Assembly: GCA_963920665.1 (NCBI GenBank)
Contig: OY987263.1
Location: 21,037,968 to 21,101,967, forward strand
Length of the DNA stretch: 64,000 nt
Source of the DNA: Straminergon stramineum
Lineage: Eukaryota; Streptophyta; Bryopsida; Hypnales; Calliergonaceae
Direction of reading: 5' to 3'
Part shown: positions 47,522-59,807 of the stretch, one piece after another
Position numbering within the stretch: position 1 is the first letter of the stretch
How the letters are laid out: every line of letters starts with the position of its first letter
Translations under genes and position numbers: made by a program
Notes under the pieces: model-generated
Told to the model about the DNA's origin: nothing
Seen by the model: only the letters and a program-made list of their open reading frames with translations
Databases searched by the model: none

Positions 47522-47761
47522 TTACTCCTCGAAGTCACTCGTGAAACACTTAATGCCCAGTTCCTGCATGTACGCCACGCTTAGATAACTGGTTGGAGTT
47601 CCACTCTGACTCTCACTGCGGTGGCAGTAGTAAAAGTCCACTGCCCGTGGGATCCATGGGCGCCAGTGAAGACGGAAGCCGCGGTAGTTGCGCACGTCAC
47701 GCAAGCAACTCTCGTCAGACCACCACCCATGTGCACTTCCATCAAAGCTGAGCAATTGCAT
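47522..47761 (-). CDS. Small open reading frame, 79 aa, unknown
   Basis: ATG (47761) to TAA (47522). The product starts MQLLSFDGSAHGWWSDESCL and ends CFTSDFEE; a middle segment reads YRGFRLHWRPWIPRAVDFYY. This is a sharply bounded GC-rich island in AT-rich DNA, with its 5' end facing the LACS promoter about 1.4 kb away. No domain is recognised. A competing frame on the same strand is also open, so a frameshifted gene relic or terminal exon is equally possible. Confidence 0.3.
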   Translation of the reverse strand: MQLLSFDGSAHGWWSDESCLRDVRNYRGFRLHWRPWIPRAVDFYYCHRSESQSGTPTSYLSVAYMQELGIKCFTSDFEE

Positions 47762-49223
47762 TCTTCCGATCTACTGCAAAAGCTTCTGCAATTCCTTCGT
47801 ACCAATCTTCGCATCGATCCCCAAACTTCTCTCTAGTGCTCTGATCCATCCGTCTAATTTAGTTCGTGGCTTCAATCGATCGAGATCTTTTTCGCATCCA
47901 TTCTGTGCAATTTTAGTTCTAGAGAAAGTTAAGAGTTCGATCATCGCCTGCGGAAAGTCGAATTGATCTCGTCGTCCCAGGGTAAGAAATGTTGGTCGAA
48001 GGCGCTGACGATATATTTTTTTGGTTTTCACGAGTGACCGTTTGATTTGATTTTGATTTGATTTGGTCGATCCAGTGAGACTCAGCGAGAAATTTTCAAG
48101 ATCCGGACCTAATTTTTAGTAACCTAGGATCAAATTTCGATTAGTGGGGTCTCTTGACCGAGTTAGGGTAACAAATTTAATTCGTGTTTTGAAATTTTCT
48201 ACAGCAAGCAACGAATTAGCAGACGCGCCACTTTTATTTTATTTTATTTTTAATTTTAGAAAAGACAGGCCAGTTTGAAGTACACGATCTATTGCTTGCT
48301 CGTGCTCTTCGAGCTTGAAGAGTAGTACTGTAGTTTGATAACTGAGTAGTACTGTAGTTCTCTTTTGTGTGCTCTGGATTTGGCTGTTTACTTTATGGAG
48401 AGCTGGACCTGAGTCGGACAACTTTGATCCCGGGTTTCTTGCATCGTTATCCGTTTCTTTAGTGTTGAGTGGGTCCCGCGCACCGAACTCTGTTTTTTTC
48501 TTTATTGTTTTTTCTTGCGCCCTGTCGGGTCGAAGTCCAACTTCTTCGTCTTCCTCGTGAAAAGGTTCTCGTACTTTGATTTGTGCCTGTTTGAGTCGCT
48601 TTGCGTATGTCGAAAGGGTGGTGTGATTGCTTCGATTACCTTTGAAGTTACTCCATCGTGGAGTTTTTGATCTTCCAGTTGGTGTGGGTCTTTTGGTAAC
48701 TTGGGATTTGAATCCTGGGCGTATTGATTCCTTGAATTTGAAGGAAATCAGAGGCGTTCGCAAATTGCCGACGTGGTTGATGTCTTTTAGGTTAGATTTG
48801 GAGATTTGTATTTTGTTTGTTTCAGTTTCCTACTGGAAATTGTTGTGGATGGTCAGTAATTATGTTCAAACACTAGCCTTTGCAGTTTTGAAGAATTATT
48901 TAACATCAACTGATTTTTCTGTCCGAATTTATCTGAGTTATGCTTACTTCCTGAAGTATCTAATAGTTGAATTTTATTTTTATTTTCATTTTCCAAGTCG
49001 AATCTTCAAGTGATTTACGTCCAGCTGTGTTTGCATTAGAGAGGAAGCAAGAGGATTGGTCTTTTAAAGTAGCTGTACATGCAAAAGGTTTGGAAAAGTT
49101 GATCTAGATTTTCTACCTTTCAGACGGATGTAATTCTCCGAAGTGACCTTCACTTTATTGTTTACGCTTTTCTTGTGGTTGGTTGTCCAGTTTTGGAACT
49201 TAAAAACCAGCTGAGGACGGGGA
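47762..49223. promoter_or_regulatory. LACS promoter and 5' leader region
   Basis: Non-coding region upstream of the LACS start codon. It has moderate GC near 47.8-48.0 kb and pyrimidine-rich stretches. An open frame on the minus strand (48763-48239) lacks any recognisable domain and is treated as chance. No TATA motif is clear enough to fix a transcription start. Confidence 0.35.
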
Positions 49224-52200
49224 ATGGAGTCTGACCCTGTGGTGATGGAGACCACACAAAGGCGGCTGCGCATGCTGAATGCACATTTGCAGACGAAGGC
49301 ATCGGGTACAGACTTGGAATTGAAGTTGATGTTTTTGAGCCCATCATAACATTCTAGAGTAGTTTCAAAGTCCTACCCTTGTCACTATAGCTGCAGTATG
49401 GGTGGTAGTAGCTACACTTCCTTACAATAGTTGTCTGAATCTGAATATTTGTACATCTCTATTGAGTTCTTTAGATCTTTAGATGGTGAGTACCAATGCT
49501 TTCATGGTTGATCTCAACATGTAAGAGCATGTGTGGCAAAGAAAGAAACTGTCAGAGGATCTCGGTTCTTCCTTGAATTAGCAGATGGGCCCAAGGTGTT
49601 AGCAACTCTTTTCGAGAATGTAGTAATAGTTGCACAACTTGACATATGTTTTTTCAAAAATATGGCGTAGGAAATGAAACGACATTGGGCTTCTAGACTC
49701 CTTAAACTTCTCACGCAATTCAAAGATAGTATTTGTGTGTGGTGTATCGTTTAGAAGCCATAAAGAGGCTCTATCAGAGTTGTTTATTTTCATTGGTTGT
49801 AAGTGACTGTCTAGTGGGAATATCTGTACTATGTACCGAATTCATTATTGTAGGTTGTCTGAAATTGGAGACGCTTTCCTGAATGGGGAAGGTGAGGTAG
49901 TTCAGGAATGAATATGACGAATCTATGAGCTTTATAGCTTGTTGAGGGGCTTGGTTATTTGTTTCCTACCAATGCTGTCTCCTCAATCTAGATTTCTCAC
50001 CTGTTTGAAGAGTTTGTGTCCACTTTTGGCATTTAGTTCCGTATTATCTGAACCGTTGGTGGTGTTTCTGCGGCATTTGTAAGCTCACAACTTGCTTTTG
50101 TGCAGAGGAGCGTCTACAGCTGGAGTGCCGACCAACTGCTGGCGAATATCTTATAGGTATGATAATGCTAGTTTATTTTGTGGCCAATTCTTCTCTCTTT
50201 TTTTTTAAGCCCGTCATTGGTTCTTAACCCCTAACGGACCAAGCATTCATGGTTTTTAAACGACCAATGCAACTGATCACATCGTGAAAATTATAGAAGT
50301 CACACAGGGCCAGCTTTTATATCACTAGAATCAGTGAATAACATTGCATGTGTTGGTCAATAAGTAAATAGTTTCAGGTAAAAGAAAGTCCCGCGTGACC
50401 TACCTATTTTGGGCCTTTTGGTCTTTTAGGGTTTAATTTTTTTCATGTTTCAGACTTTTGGGGATATAGTTTGTTATGAATACGTCACAATCTGCTAAAA
50501 TTCCTGCTCTGGTTCCTTGTGAAATTTTCAGAGGAAGGATATTCCGTAAAGCTGCCAGAGAAGTTGAGCTCCGGTAAATGGAACGTTCGTAGGTAACTGA
50601 GTTCTTGCATAAACCTATGTTGATCCGTATTAATAATGATATGCAACTGGATTATCTAATCACTTGCACAAGCTAATCTATTTCAGTTTTGAGACGCCTG
50701 AACCATTATGTGTTTGGCCATCTTGTTAATGTTATTTCCAGTTTCTTTTTAGTTCATGACACCGTATTTGTGTACACCGTGATTTTATAGTCTTTCGATC
50801 CGATTTCATGTTATCAGGTTGTCTTCATTTATGATTTGACTGTGTGGCCTGGGTTATTGCAGATCAGTGACGTCCCCCCTTGAGCTTTTGGATCATTGGC
50901 CTGAACACCCCGAGATTCGAACCTTGCACGACAACTTCGTGTGAGACATCTATGATTAAGGAATTGCTTTTGTTACTATGTCGCTCTGGAGAGAGAACTT
51001 TTGATCGCTTAATTGTTAGCTGTTGTATCAGTCTTCATGACCAAGTTCAGTTGAACAACTTATGCAATGATTTTTGTAGCTGGTGTTGTTCACAATATAT
51101 CTTGCTTGTGTGAATTTATTTGAAGGTACGCGAAGGCAGCCTTTGCGGAGAATAAGTGTTTGGGAACTCGCATTCGAGGCGATGGTACCGTGGGAGAGTA
51201 AGAATATTCCTTGTCTTCTATTCTTGTACATCATGGAATCGCCACTCATCTTGTTGCAAACTCTTGTACCTAACAAGGTTTTCAGTAAAATTTAGATCGT
51301 GTCAGGAACTCTTAGACAGCATCATAAGGAGAAATTTCCCCATGATGGATGGGGAGGTCTCCGTGTTGTCATAGTGACCATGTGGAGGTCTCGCAAAAGT
51401 TAGATAAGGAGGCCTACTTTATCAGTGTGACCATTGCCTGGATATTGCTCCATGAATCATGAGGAACATTCTCTTGACGCTGTGTAGAGTTTCCTGACGC
51501 AGTCTAAATTTAATGAAAAACTTGTTGCTTGCAAGTCCAGACTAGACCATAAAGCTTTCCAAGGTAGCTTGGTTACGGATGTAGCTTCCATACTCAAAAC
51601 TTGCTAAATGTCAGGCGTCCTTCATGTCTTCTATTGAGCATGTATTTGCTTTCTGCAGATACAGGTGGATGACTTATGGAGAAGTAGGAACTGCGCGCGC
51701 TGCAATTGGGTCAGGTCTTGTTCAGCATGGCATCCCCAAGGTAAGCACTTCATAAGCTTCTCAGTTAAGTTAATCCACAGATCCAGAAATTCAACTTCTG
51801 TTTCCAGCAGTGTAGGTTTAAGCAAAAAAACGTAGAATCGAATGCGCGTTATCTCATTCAAGTATTCGTGCACTACTCAAATGACCATTCCTGACTTTTT
51901 TTGATGTGCAGGGTTCATGCATTGGGTTGTATATGATCAATCGACCGGAGTGGGTTATCTCAGAACTTGCATGTGCTGCCTACTCTTATGTATCCGTTCC
52001 TCTTTATGACACTTTGGGTAAGTTGCACTCAACTTCAAAATTCCTGTGGTAACTATATTTTTATTAAATTTCCATTCTTGACTGTTTAGGACTGAACGTA
52101 AGAGTAGTTTGAAGTTGTGGGACCAAATTCAGTAAAGCAGCTAGTATATTGTCAGCATATGCTCTCTCCTCTGTATCATAACGCATCCCTCAAGATAGTG

Positions 52201-55200
52201 CCACTTGTGTAAGCGAGAACTTGGTAATTATTTCATGTTTGCAGGAGCTGATGCTGTGAAGTACATTGTCAACCATGCGGAAGTCGTTGCTGTGTTCTGT
52301 ACCCAAGACATGCTGCATACTGTGAGTTGTTGCTGCTGTCCAGACCTTGCAGTCGGGTTCCTAAGCTGAAGATAGAAAGTCCACGTTAGGTGCTACTTGT
52401 AGCTTTCAAATTAGTTATTTCCATTGTTCAGAAATGTACGCAATGGTCTTTTGTTTCGATTTGGTTTGTTTTGATACTTTCCTTGATGATTTAGTTCAAC
52501 TTCTATAGATATTGAAGCGACCCCTTGTGGCCATTTGGGCACTTCGGGGTTAATTGGTTCAATAAGTAAACAATGTCGGACTGTGCTTGGAATAACAACT
52601 CTCAAATTTCTGCTTGGATTGGTTGGAGCAGTTACTAAGTTGTCTTTCGGAGCTCCCTAGTTTACGCCTCATTGTGGTAAGCACTGCTGGAATCTCTCTT
52701 CTCCTGGTTATCTGGTCGGGTATGGTTAACCCTTAAGGGACCAAGGCCTAGTGATATAAACTTTGGCCCCATTTGAATTATTGATGTGCTTTCACAATGT
52801 GATCAAGTGAATATGGTCAAGCGAATTGGTATCAAAACCATAGAGGCCTTGGTCCTTCACAGGTTAAGTCACATCTTGATTGCTTGTTCTCCAACTGATC
52901 AAGTTTGAAGGCGATCTGTATGGTTTTTACTTTGCTTTTAATTTTTCAATTAAATAAACGGAAGCTTGAATTGTGTAGGTTGTGGGAGGTGCCGAGAATT
53001 TAGTGCCGTCACTTCCACCTCAGTCAGGAATTGAAGTCGTGCCCTTCTCTCGACTTGAAGCTCAGGTAACACTACCGTTCTGTAAAATAGAGTGTTTATG
53101 ATGTTACGCAAATCACATGAAGGTTTCTAGGCAGTGTTAGACTCACATTGTTTGCAATTTCATATCAGAACGGTTAAAGCATCTGCAGAAGTTTTGGCTT
53201 GCTTCTTTTTCTATGATAAGAATCTGCTTAGTCATTCACTATCTATCAAGCCTTTGTTGTTGGATAGGAGGGTTGTGGATATTAGTTCTTAACCCCTAGA
53301 TGCCTAAATGGGCCAAAATTTTCTGCTTCCATATCTTTAGAAGATGAAATAAATCATTCGAACGCATCATAGAAGGTCGTAAAGATAGAGAAGAACTCAT
53401 ACCCTAATTTTTTGAACATTAGAACTATTTTTTAAAATTACTATAATTGACTAATATCTTCCAAACGGGACTTTCTATTTTAGCGTGGGCACTAGGGGTT
53501 GTTGGATTGATTAAAATCAGTCCATTCTCTCAAAATTTTTTTTTTTTTTTTCTCAGTGCATAAAAAGAGGGGGCCACTGAAGTTCTGCTGAATTTTTATG
53601 AACAGGGTAAAGCAGATCAGCGAGCATTTGTGACACCTAAGCCACATGACCTGGCCACCATATGTTACACTAGTGGCACCACTGGTGTTCCTAAGGCACG
53701 TGATATAGAACCGTAGGCTCAAACAATAGGTGTGTTGCAGGTTAACGTGCTAATGTCTGCTAAGCAAAACTGTTGTTACCTCTAAATTGATGTCATTCCC
53801 ATGTGTACCATAATCATCATTTGATCCTCACTGATTGTTGGATCATCTAGGTTTGGAATCTGCTCACTTACTAATCTGTGTGATGGATAGTCTTAGAATT
53901 TGGGCCTATTTCTTGCATCCGTCAACTGTATGATAATCAACTAAAGCTCTCTAGTCAAGAGTACTTGAACTCTCTTGCTTTACTCAGAAAGGAAAGCACT
54001 AGTCTTGTTTGGAGGTTCTTAGGAAGGCTTTTGTTATATATGATTTTGACATGAAGTTTATCCTATGTTCAGGGTTCGAATCACTTGTTGCAAAGACTAA
54101 CATGAATGTTTTGAAAACAGGGAGCAATGTTATCACATTACAATTTAATTGCAAGTGCTTCTGGAAGTAGTAAAGCTGTAACCCTCCTTCCCTCCGATGT
54201 GTAAGTTAACAACAGCTTTTCTTAACCCGTTAGTGTCGACATGGCCAGATATCTGGAATTGAATTAATCCTTTATGAAGCTTCGAAAATGGTTCAGATTG
54301 AAAGAAGCTTTAACAAAATGTATCGTTTGAAAGAAGAAATTGTACCCTAATTTTTTGAGCAACAGAACTATGTTTTGAAAAGTACTATATAATTGACCAC
54401 TGCCTTCCAAAGTAGACTTTCTATTTTAGCTTGGACACGTAGGGGTTGCTTCTGTGTGTCTCACTGAATTTCGCAGCACCAATGCGGTTTTACGTTTTCT
54501 TATAAATGTAATGAATGTTGTCCACAGCCATATTTCGTACTTGCCCCTAGCTCATATTTACGAGCGGATGAACATGCTTGTTATGCTGCATTATGGTGTG
54601 GCAGTTGGGTTCTACCAAGGGGTAAGAAGCACCTTTCATCATTTTTTTTATCTCTTAATCAGTAATTTTCATGTTCTTGTTATTTTTCATAGGGATGGTT
54701 ATAGAACTAGAACCGTGTGGTTTGCGCTTTTGTTTAAATCAGGGTTAAACTTCAAAAATAAACTTTTTCTCGAACTTTTAGACAACACCAGAAAGATAGG
54801 GTGAAAGAAAATCGTTCCCGTAATTTATAGGGAAGTCCCCGACGGCCGCAGTATTTATTCAAGGAGCCCTTCATCAATGTGGCAATAAGGAGACCTTCCC
54901 ATGAATCATGAGGAGGATTCTCTTTCTGATGCTGTGTAAAAGTTCCTGAAACAGTCTTATTTAGTTCAAAACGCTTGGTTTAATGCGTTTTTATATTTTT
55001 TTCTTCATTCTCACTTTTGAAATATTCGCGTGATTGCTATGTGGAATCTCATATATTCTTCGTGGTCATCTGATAGGATATCTTGAAGTTGATGGAAGAC
55101 CTGGAGACTCTGAGACCTACACTGTTTGCCAGTGTGCCACGACTCTACAACCGCATTTACGACAAGTTAGTAGCTTTGGAATATAAAAGTAGATGTTTGG

Positions 55201-58200
55201 CAGTTACTCGGTTCTGCTACATTAAATGGTCATTGTCTGTGACTATTGGTGAAGACTTGTCTATCTGTGTCTAATTAGAGGACAGTGATTTGCTTTGTAG
55301 ACAGAAATGAGTTTGAATTTCATGATTTACTTGAACTGTTGCTTACCATTAACATATTGCTCTTCGTGAACAGAATAACTGGAACAGTGAGGGCTTCAGG
55401 TGGGTTCCGTGAGAAGCTGTTCAACATTGCGTACAACTCCAAGAAACAGGCAATAGAGAAAGGTGAGTATTAAGACTATTGGTTTATTTTTATATCCTCT
55501 ACAAGGGTTTTTTATATGTCATGAAAAGTAAAATCATGTGAAGAAAAAAATGCTATCCTGCAGGAAAGTCTCCCTCGCCTATTTGGGATCGGTTGGTTTT
55601 TAACAAAGTAAAGGCAGCTCTTGGAGGACGAGTTCGGATTATCGTGTCAGGCGCGTCACCAATATCCCCAGATGTCCTAGACTTCTTAAGAATGTGAGTA
55701 TATTCCTGGAAGTTGGCTTTTTCTCCAGAATCTGTTATTGCTGTTAACAATGTTTTCAGTAAACTTCAACTTTTTCAGGAATTTTTAGGGAGCTTCACAA
55801 TGAGGTGTTAAGATTCCGAATTTCTCATGTCAGTGCATATATTACTGTAGATCGCTCCGATTAGCTATTTTGATTTTCTCAATTGAATTGTGTAGCTGTG
55901 GATCTCGGGTGTCAGGTGTTCAATTAGTGAACTTACTTTACCCATCTGCGAAGGGGAAAATGACCGATTCACCTTTTCAGTAAAGGTTACTAGCTTGACA
56001 ATTGGTGCAGTTTAAGAGCCTGAAAACAGACCGAGTATTACGTAACAGGCCTTTCTTTGAACGAAGCCTTCTGCACTGCTTAATTACCTTATGCGCATTT
56101 TGTGTCTGCAGATGTTTTGGTGGTTATGTTTCAGAAGGCTATGGTATGACGGAAACGTCATGTGTTATTTCCGGCACTCAACCTGGCGACAACACGTCTG
56201 GACACGTTGGAGCACCAAGCCCATCTTGTGGTAAATTCCATTTGTGGTCATTTTTTCTTCATTTACTGTTGCCTGTTGTGAGGATCCGAAGTTCAGTACT
56301 CTTTCTTTGTTGATGTGGTATGAGGTTTTAACCCCTCAATCCCAAATTGGGTCTCATCTTTTTTAAAGCAGAGTTGAGTAACTCGTAAGGAGACTTTCTT
56401 TTGTCCAATTTTAACCATCACATGCAATGTTCTCAACTGATTCTGGTGATGTAAATTTGACCACGTCTGAATTCTTCAGAATACAATCAATCGAAATGGT
56501 CTTTTGAAAAGCATGATTCTTTGGCTAAGTTTTATTGAAATATGTGTCCTCATGTATCAGAGGTGAAACTTGCTGATGTTCCTGAGATGGAGTACACAAA
56601 CGATGATAGGCCTTACCCTCGAGGGGAAATTTGTGTTCGAGGCCCCATTGTATTCCAAGGCTACTACAAAGACGAAGTCCAAACGTAGCTTTTCAACCCC
56701 ACTCATGCATTTGACTATCTGAAGTGGAAAAACATTTTGCGAGAACCAGTTTTTTATTAGGAGGATATTTTCTTAGACTTGGTTCTAAGTCTTATTCAGT
56801 TCCCAAGTGGTTGACCATCCACTGTTCAAAAAATTACAAACTTTGTCAGTATTCAGAATTTGTGCCAGCAATTTCTTTTTGGTCATTTTTGGTCGCGCAG
56901 TGTATCTGTCATCATGGAAAACCAAAGTTGTGCTATAGTGAATGCTGGAAACTAAGAATCTTGAGGGACAAATTGCTATAGAATTTCTTCTAATGCTAAA
57001 CTGAAGCTGTTCGTATTTCAGACGGGAAATTTTTGATGAAGAGGGATGGTTACATACTGGCGATATTGGGTCTTGGTTGCCTGGTGGTCGGCTGAAAATC
57101 ATTGACAGGTACTTAACAAGCATCACCTTCTCTTATAATGTTAATTTGAAATCTCCCATAGTTAATGCCTTTTGTATTCCACTTTCGTTGGAACTGTAAC
57201 TGAGGCAGAGGATACTGTTTGCGTCATTTCAATTTATGCATTTCACCAATATTTAGGAGTGCATTTTTTATGGGATTTCGCTGTAGAACTGTGGAGAGAT
57301 CACTTTGGATACCAGAGCCAAACTCCTTGGACATCAAATTCTTATCAGTATGTATGAATTTCTTGCAGTCATTGAAAGTAGGAGTTCATAGACTACTACA
57401 GTAAAAATCACAGTAGACATTTAGCAAAGCCATGCTTACTCCACTTGCTAATCGAAGTGTATCGGAAGAAATGAGTTGCTGTTGGTAACAGAGATCGGAA
57501 TATCAGGATCAAAGCCTTTGCGGTTTTAGTATCCTCCAGCTCACAATCGATTTTCTGGAAGATTATTTCTTTGCAATTATTGATTTTGGGGGAGTCTTTT
57601 CATTACCAACTGCAGGAAGAAGAATATTTTTAAGTTGGCTCAAGGAGAGTACATTGCTCCTGAGAAGATAGAGAACGTCTATCTCCGCAGTCGATTCATC
57701 TTGCAGTGTTTTATTCATGGTGTGTATTTTCATTCACTTGTTTCAACTTCTTTTAATCTATATTTTCCACAGCTTATTTTTTTGTGATAATGAGGGTGGT
57801 TCCTCATGAATTTGCTAGCTCCCTCTAACAGTATCCTTGTAGTAGGGTTCATTCCCTTGTATGAGCCTATCCATGGGATTCACTTTTTACTATTCTTGGG
57901 TTGGTGTCGGGCATGGATCAAACTAGTAAATCATACTATCTTTCATCTTCTTGTGATTGGAATATATGGCAACCGTTATTGTTGATTTAATGTCAAGTTA
58001 AATCAACGTGCGGATTGGATGAATTGAGACCCTCTACATTCTGTATCATCACAATGCATTTGGTGCGTTTGCACAGGCGATAGTTTCAACGCCAGTCTTG
58101 TAGCAGTGGCTGTTATTGATCCAGAGACTCTACCTGCTTGGGCGAAATCGAGGGGTATCAAGGCAAGTATTTAGATATTTTTGATGATCATTTCCAAGAC

Positions 58201-59807
58201 TTCTCATCACTTCTTACTACGTGAAGTTCAAAATTAAGATTTGAGATTCTGGTTTTCATTTTTACTTTTAATTCTATTTATTTATTTTTTGATGGGAATG
58301 AATCATTCAAGGATTCTAGCAAAAATATACCAATAAAATGAAGAAACCATGACTGACATTTCTGGAAGTTACTATAATTGGCCATGATCTTCCAAATTAG
58401 ACTTTTATTTTTTAGTTCATGCCTGAGAGGTTATAAACTGGAGTGGAGCACAAATTTCACTTTGGATGTGATGATTTTTGACAAGGCAGTCTAGCATATC
58501 ACTAAATGGGACACATTGCTGTTGGTGGAAGCAGCACGCTGATGATTTGCAGGAACTTTGTGCCGATCCTGTTGTGAGAGCTGCTGTACTTGCAGATATG
58601 GATGCTGTTGGTCGTGAATCTCAGGTTTGGTCTTTCTCATTTGAGCACTATTATACAATATTTTGCATTGAAAGCACAGTGGTATAATTTTTTGGATTGT
58701 GTTCATTTCTTCTGTCACATTATGTGGCTGCTGTATGACAGTCTGAAGTTCAACTGGAACAGTTTTGAATGTTTAACACTTGTGGATAGGGACGGTTTAA
58801 GGAATTGGGTTTACTTATGTAATCCTTACCTTCTGATGAGCAGAATTTGAAAATCTCAAACAATGCTGTTGGACTGAGTATTGCAGTTTGAGAATAATGT
58901 CGCAATTCTTTGATCTGATGTTAATATTTCTTGTGCACCTGCGCTGGGTTTCTCATAATAAAAGGAATAATTGATTTGTGTCCTTCTGCAGTTACGAGGG
59001 TTTGAGTTTGCCAAAGTTGTGACATTGACAGCTGAGCCTTTTTCACTCGAAAATGGATTACTTACACCCACGCTCAAGGTAAGACGTTGTTAACTTCTAT
59101 TTCAAAGACCATTCTCTTAGAGAACTGCTGTATGAGTGACTTAGACCTCGTTAGTATCATAACTCCTCTAATGTCACATCATGTGCTCTCTCACCTGACC
59201 TATTCCAAAAACTCACTCTCAACTCTCAGTATGACACTGTTATTTGGCAAGTTCTACACGAATGCGATACATTATTTAATAGATGGGAGAAGGATTCTAG
59301 ATCACCTCATTGACTCCTGACACCCTAAGTACTACCTTAGTGTCGTCTTTATTTGCAACATTATCGATCATCACAATGTAATAAAAATCTATTGACAATC
59401 AAGTGCATTTTAGGCACCTAGGCTGTGATATTAAGGAGATATGAGTGTCCTACTTCACTTATACTTTGACTCTTTACTTTTATAATATTATTATATAGAA
59501 GTTAACTACGTGTTGGCCTCTTGAATCTAAACTGCATGGGGTCCCCTTAAAATGACTGGGATAGTTTGAATACTTGAAAGTGTGGTACAGGAAATGATAG
59601 TGTGGCAAGTGTGCATATCTTCTAATACGTTATTTTAGAGAGAATATTTGAAGAGCTCTAAGTGTTTTTTTGAGCTAATGATATTGTGGGAACATGCAGT
59701 TGAAGAGACCACAAGCTAAGGCTCGGTTTGCAAAGGAAATTGCTGAGATGTATGTTGAGATTGCGGGAATGGAGAAATCACAATTACCATTGCGATCCAG
59801 CTTGTAA
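49224..59807 (+). CDS. LACS: Peroxisomal long-chain acyl-CoA synthetase (LACS6/7 type), complete, 24 exons
   Basis: Exons: 49224-49305, 50106-50156, 50532-50592, 50863-50940, 51126-51197, 51659-51740, 51912-52017, 52245-52321, 52632-52676, 52979-53065, 53606-53695, 54121-54200, 54528-54621, 55077-55165, 55374-55462, 55564-55693, 56112-56230, 56561-56684, 57022-57108, 57616-57719, 58077-58162, 58553-58624, 58992-59078, 59700-59807. They sum to 2100 nt, 699 residues, as in Arabidopsis LACS6/7. The enzyme activates fatty acids to acyl-CoA for beta-oxidation. Seen: PTS2 RLRMLNAHL (residues 14-22); AMP-binding [68 protein letters not shown]-terminus RSSL. SSL resembles a non-canonical PTS1. Introns 11 and 21 begin with GC, not GT. 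Seven introns carry TTAA-family MITEs. Confidence 0.95.
50228..50432. mobile_element. TTAA-family MITE copy B, LACS intron 2
   Basis: Left end CCCCTAACGGACCAAG after TTAA (50224-50227). Right end CTTTTGGTCTTTTAGGGT before TTAA (50433-50436), with one eroded base. Interior phrases (ACCAATGCAACTGATCACAT, GGTCAATAAGTAAATAG) are shared with copies C, G and H. About 205 bp, non-coding. Confidence 0.75.
52355..52549. mobile_element. TTAA-family MITE copy J, LACS intron 8 (inverted relative to D)
   Basis: Right end ...CATTTGGGCACTTCGGGG followed by TTAA (52550-52553). Read on the minus strand the interior follows copy D (CCCAAATGG, TATCTATAGAAG, TAAATCAT). The left end is eroded; GATAGAAAGTCC near 52370 matches the other end of D and sets the limit. 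Confidence 0.6.
52730..52863. mobile_element. TTAA-family MITE copy C, LACS intron 9, shortest copy
   Basis: Left end CCCTTAAGGGACCAAGGCC after TTAA (52726-52729). Right end GGCCTTGGTCCTTCACAGG before TTAA (52864-52867). The terminal repeats match over about 19 bp with a few changes, and both TTAA copies are intact. 134 bp. Confidence 0.82.
53293..53498. mobile_element. TTAA-family MITE copy D, LACS intron 10
   Basis: Left end CCCCTAGATGCC after TTAA (53289-53292). Right end GTGGGCACTAGGGG followed by TTGT, a mutated TTAA. The 3' half (ACCCTAATTTTTTGAACATT, AACTATTTTTTAAAATTACT, ATAATTGACTAATATCTTCC, CTTTCTATTTTAGC) is nearly the same as copy E. 206 bp. Confidence 0.75.
54226..54445. mobile_element. 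TTAA-family MITE copy E, LACS intron 12
   Basis: Left end CCCGTTAGTGTCGAC after TTAA (54222-54225). Right end TTGGACACGTAGGGG followed by TTGC. The interior aligns with copy D over its 3' half. The element ends about 80 bp before the exon at 54528. Confidence 0.75.
56332..56530. mobile_element. TTAA-family MITE copy G, LACS intron 17, eroded right end
   Basis: Left end CCCCTCAATCCC after TTAA (56328-56331). The interior GTCCAATTTTAACCATCACA, then TGCAATGTTC, then CTGATTCTGGTGATGTAAAT matches the right half of copy H. The right end is no longer clear and is approximate. Confidence 0.6.
58280..58430. mobile_element. TTAA-family MITE copy F, LACS intron 21, decayed
   Basis: The right half reads AGTTACTATAATTGGCCATG, ATCTTCCAAATTAGACTTTT, then GCCTGAGAGG followed by TTAT. 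It aligns to copies D and E. GAATGAATCATTCAAGGATT in the left half matches D. The left terminus is lost; limits approximate. Confidence 0.55.

Noticed and set aside
48239..48763. Open frame of 174 codons on the minus strand upstream of LACS
   Set aside because: Low-complexity Lys/Arg/Thr-rich product without a domain, lying across the LACS leader; probably chance.
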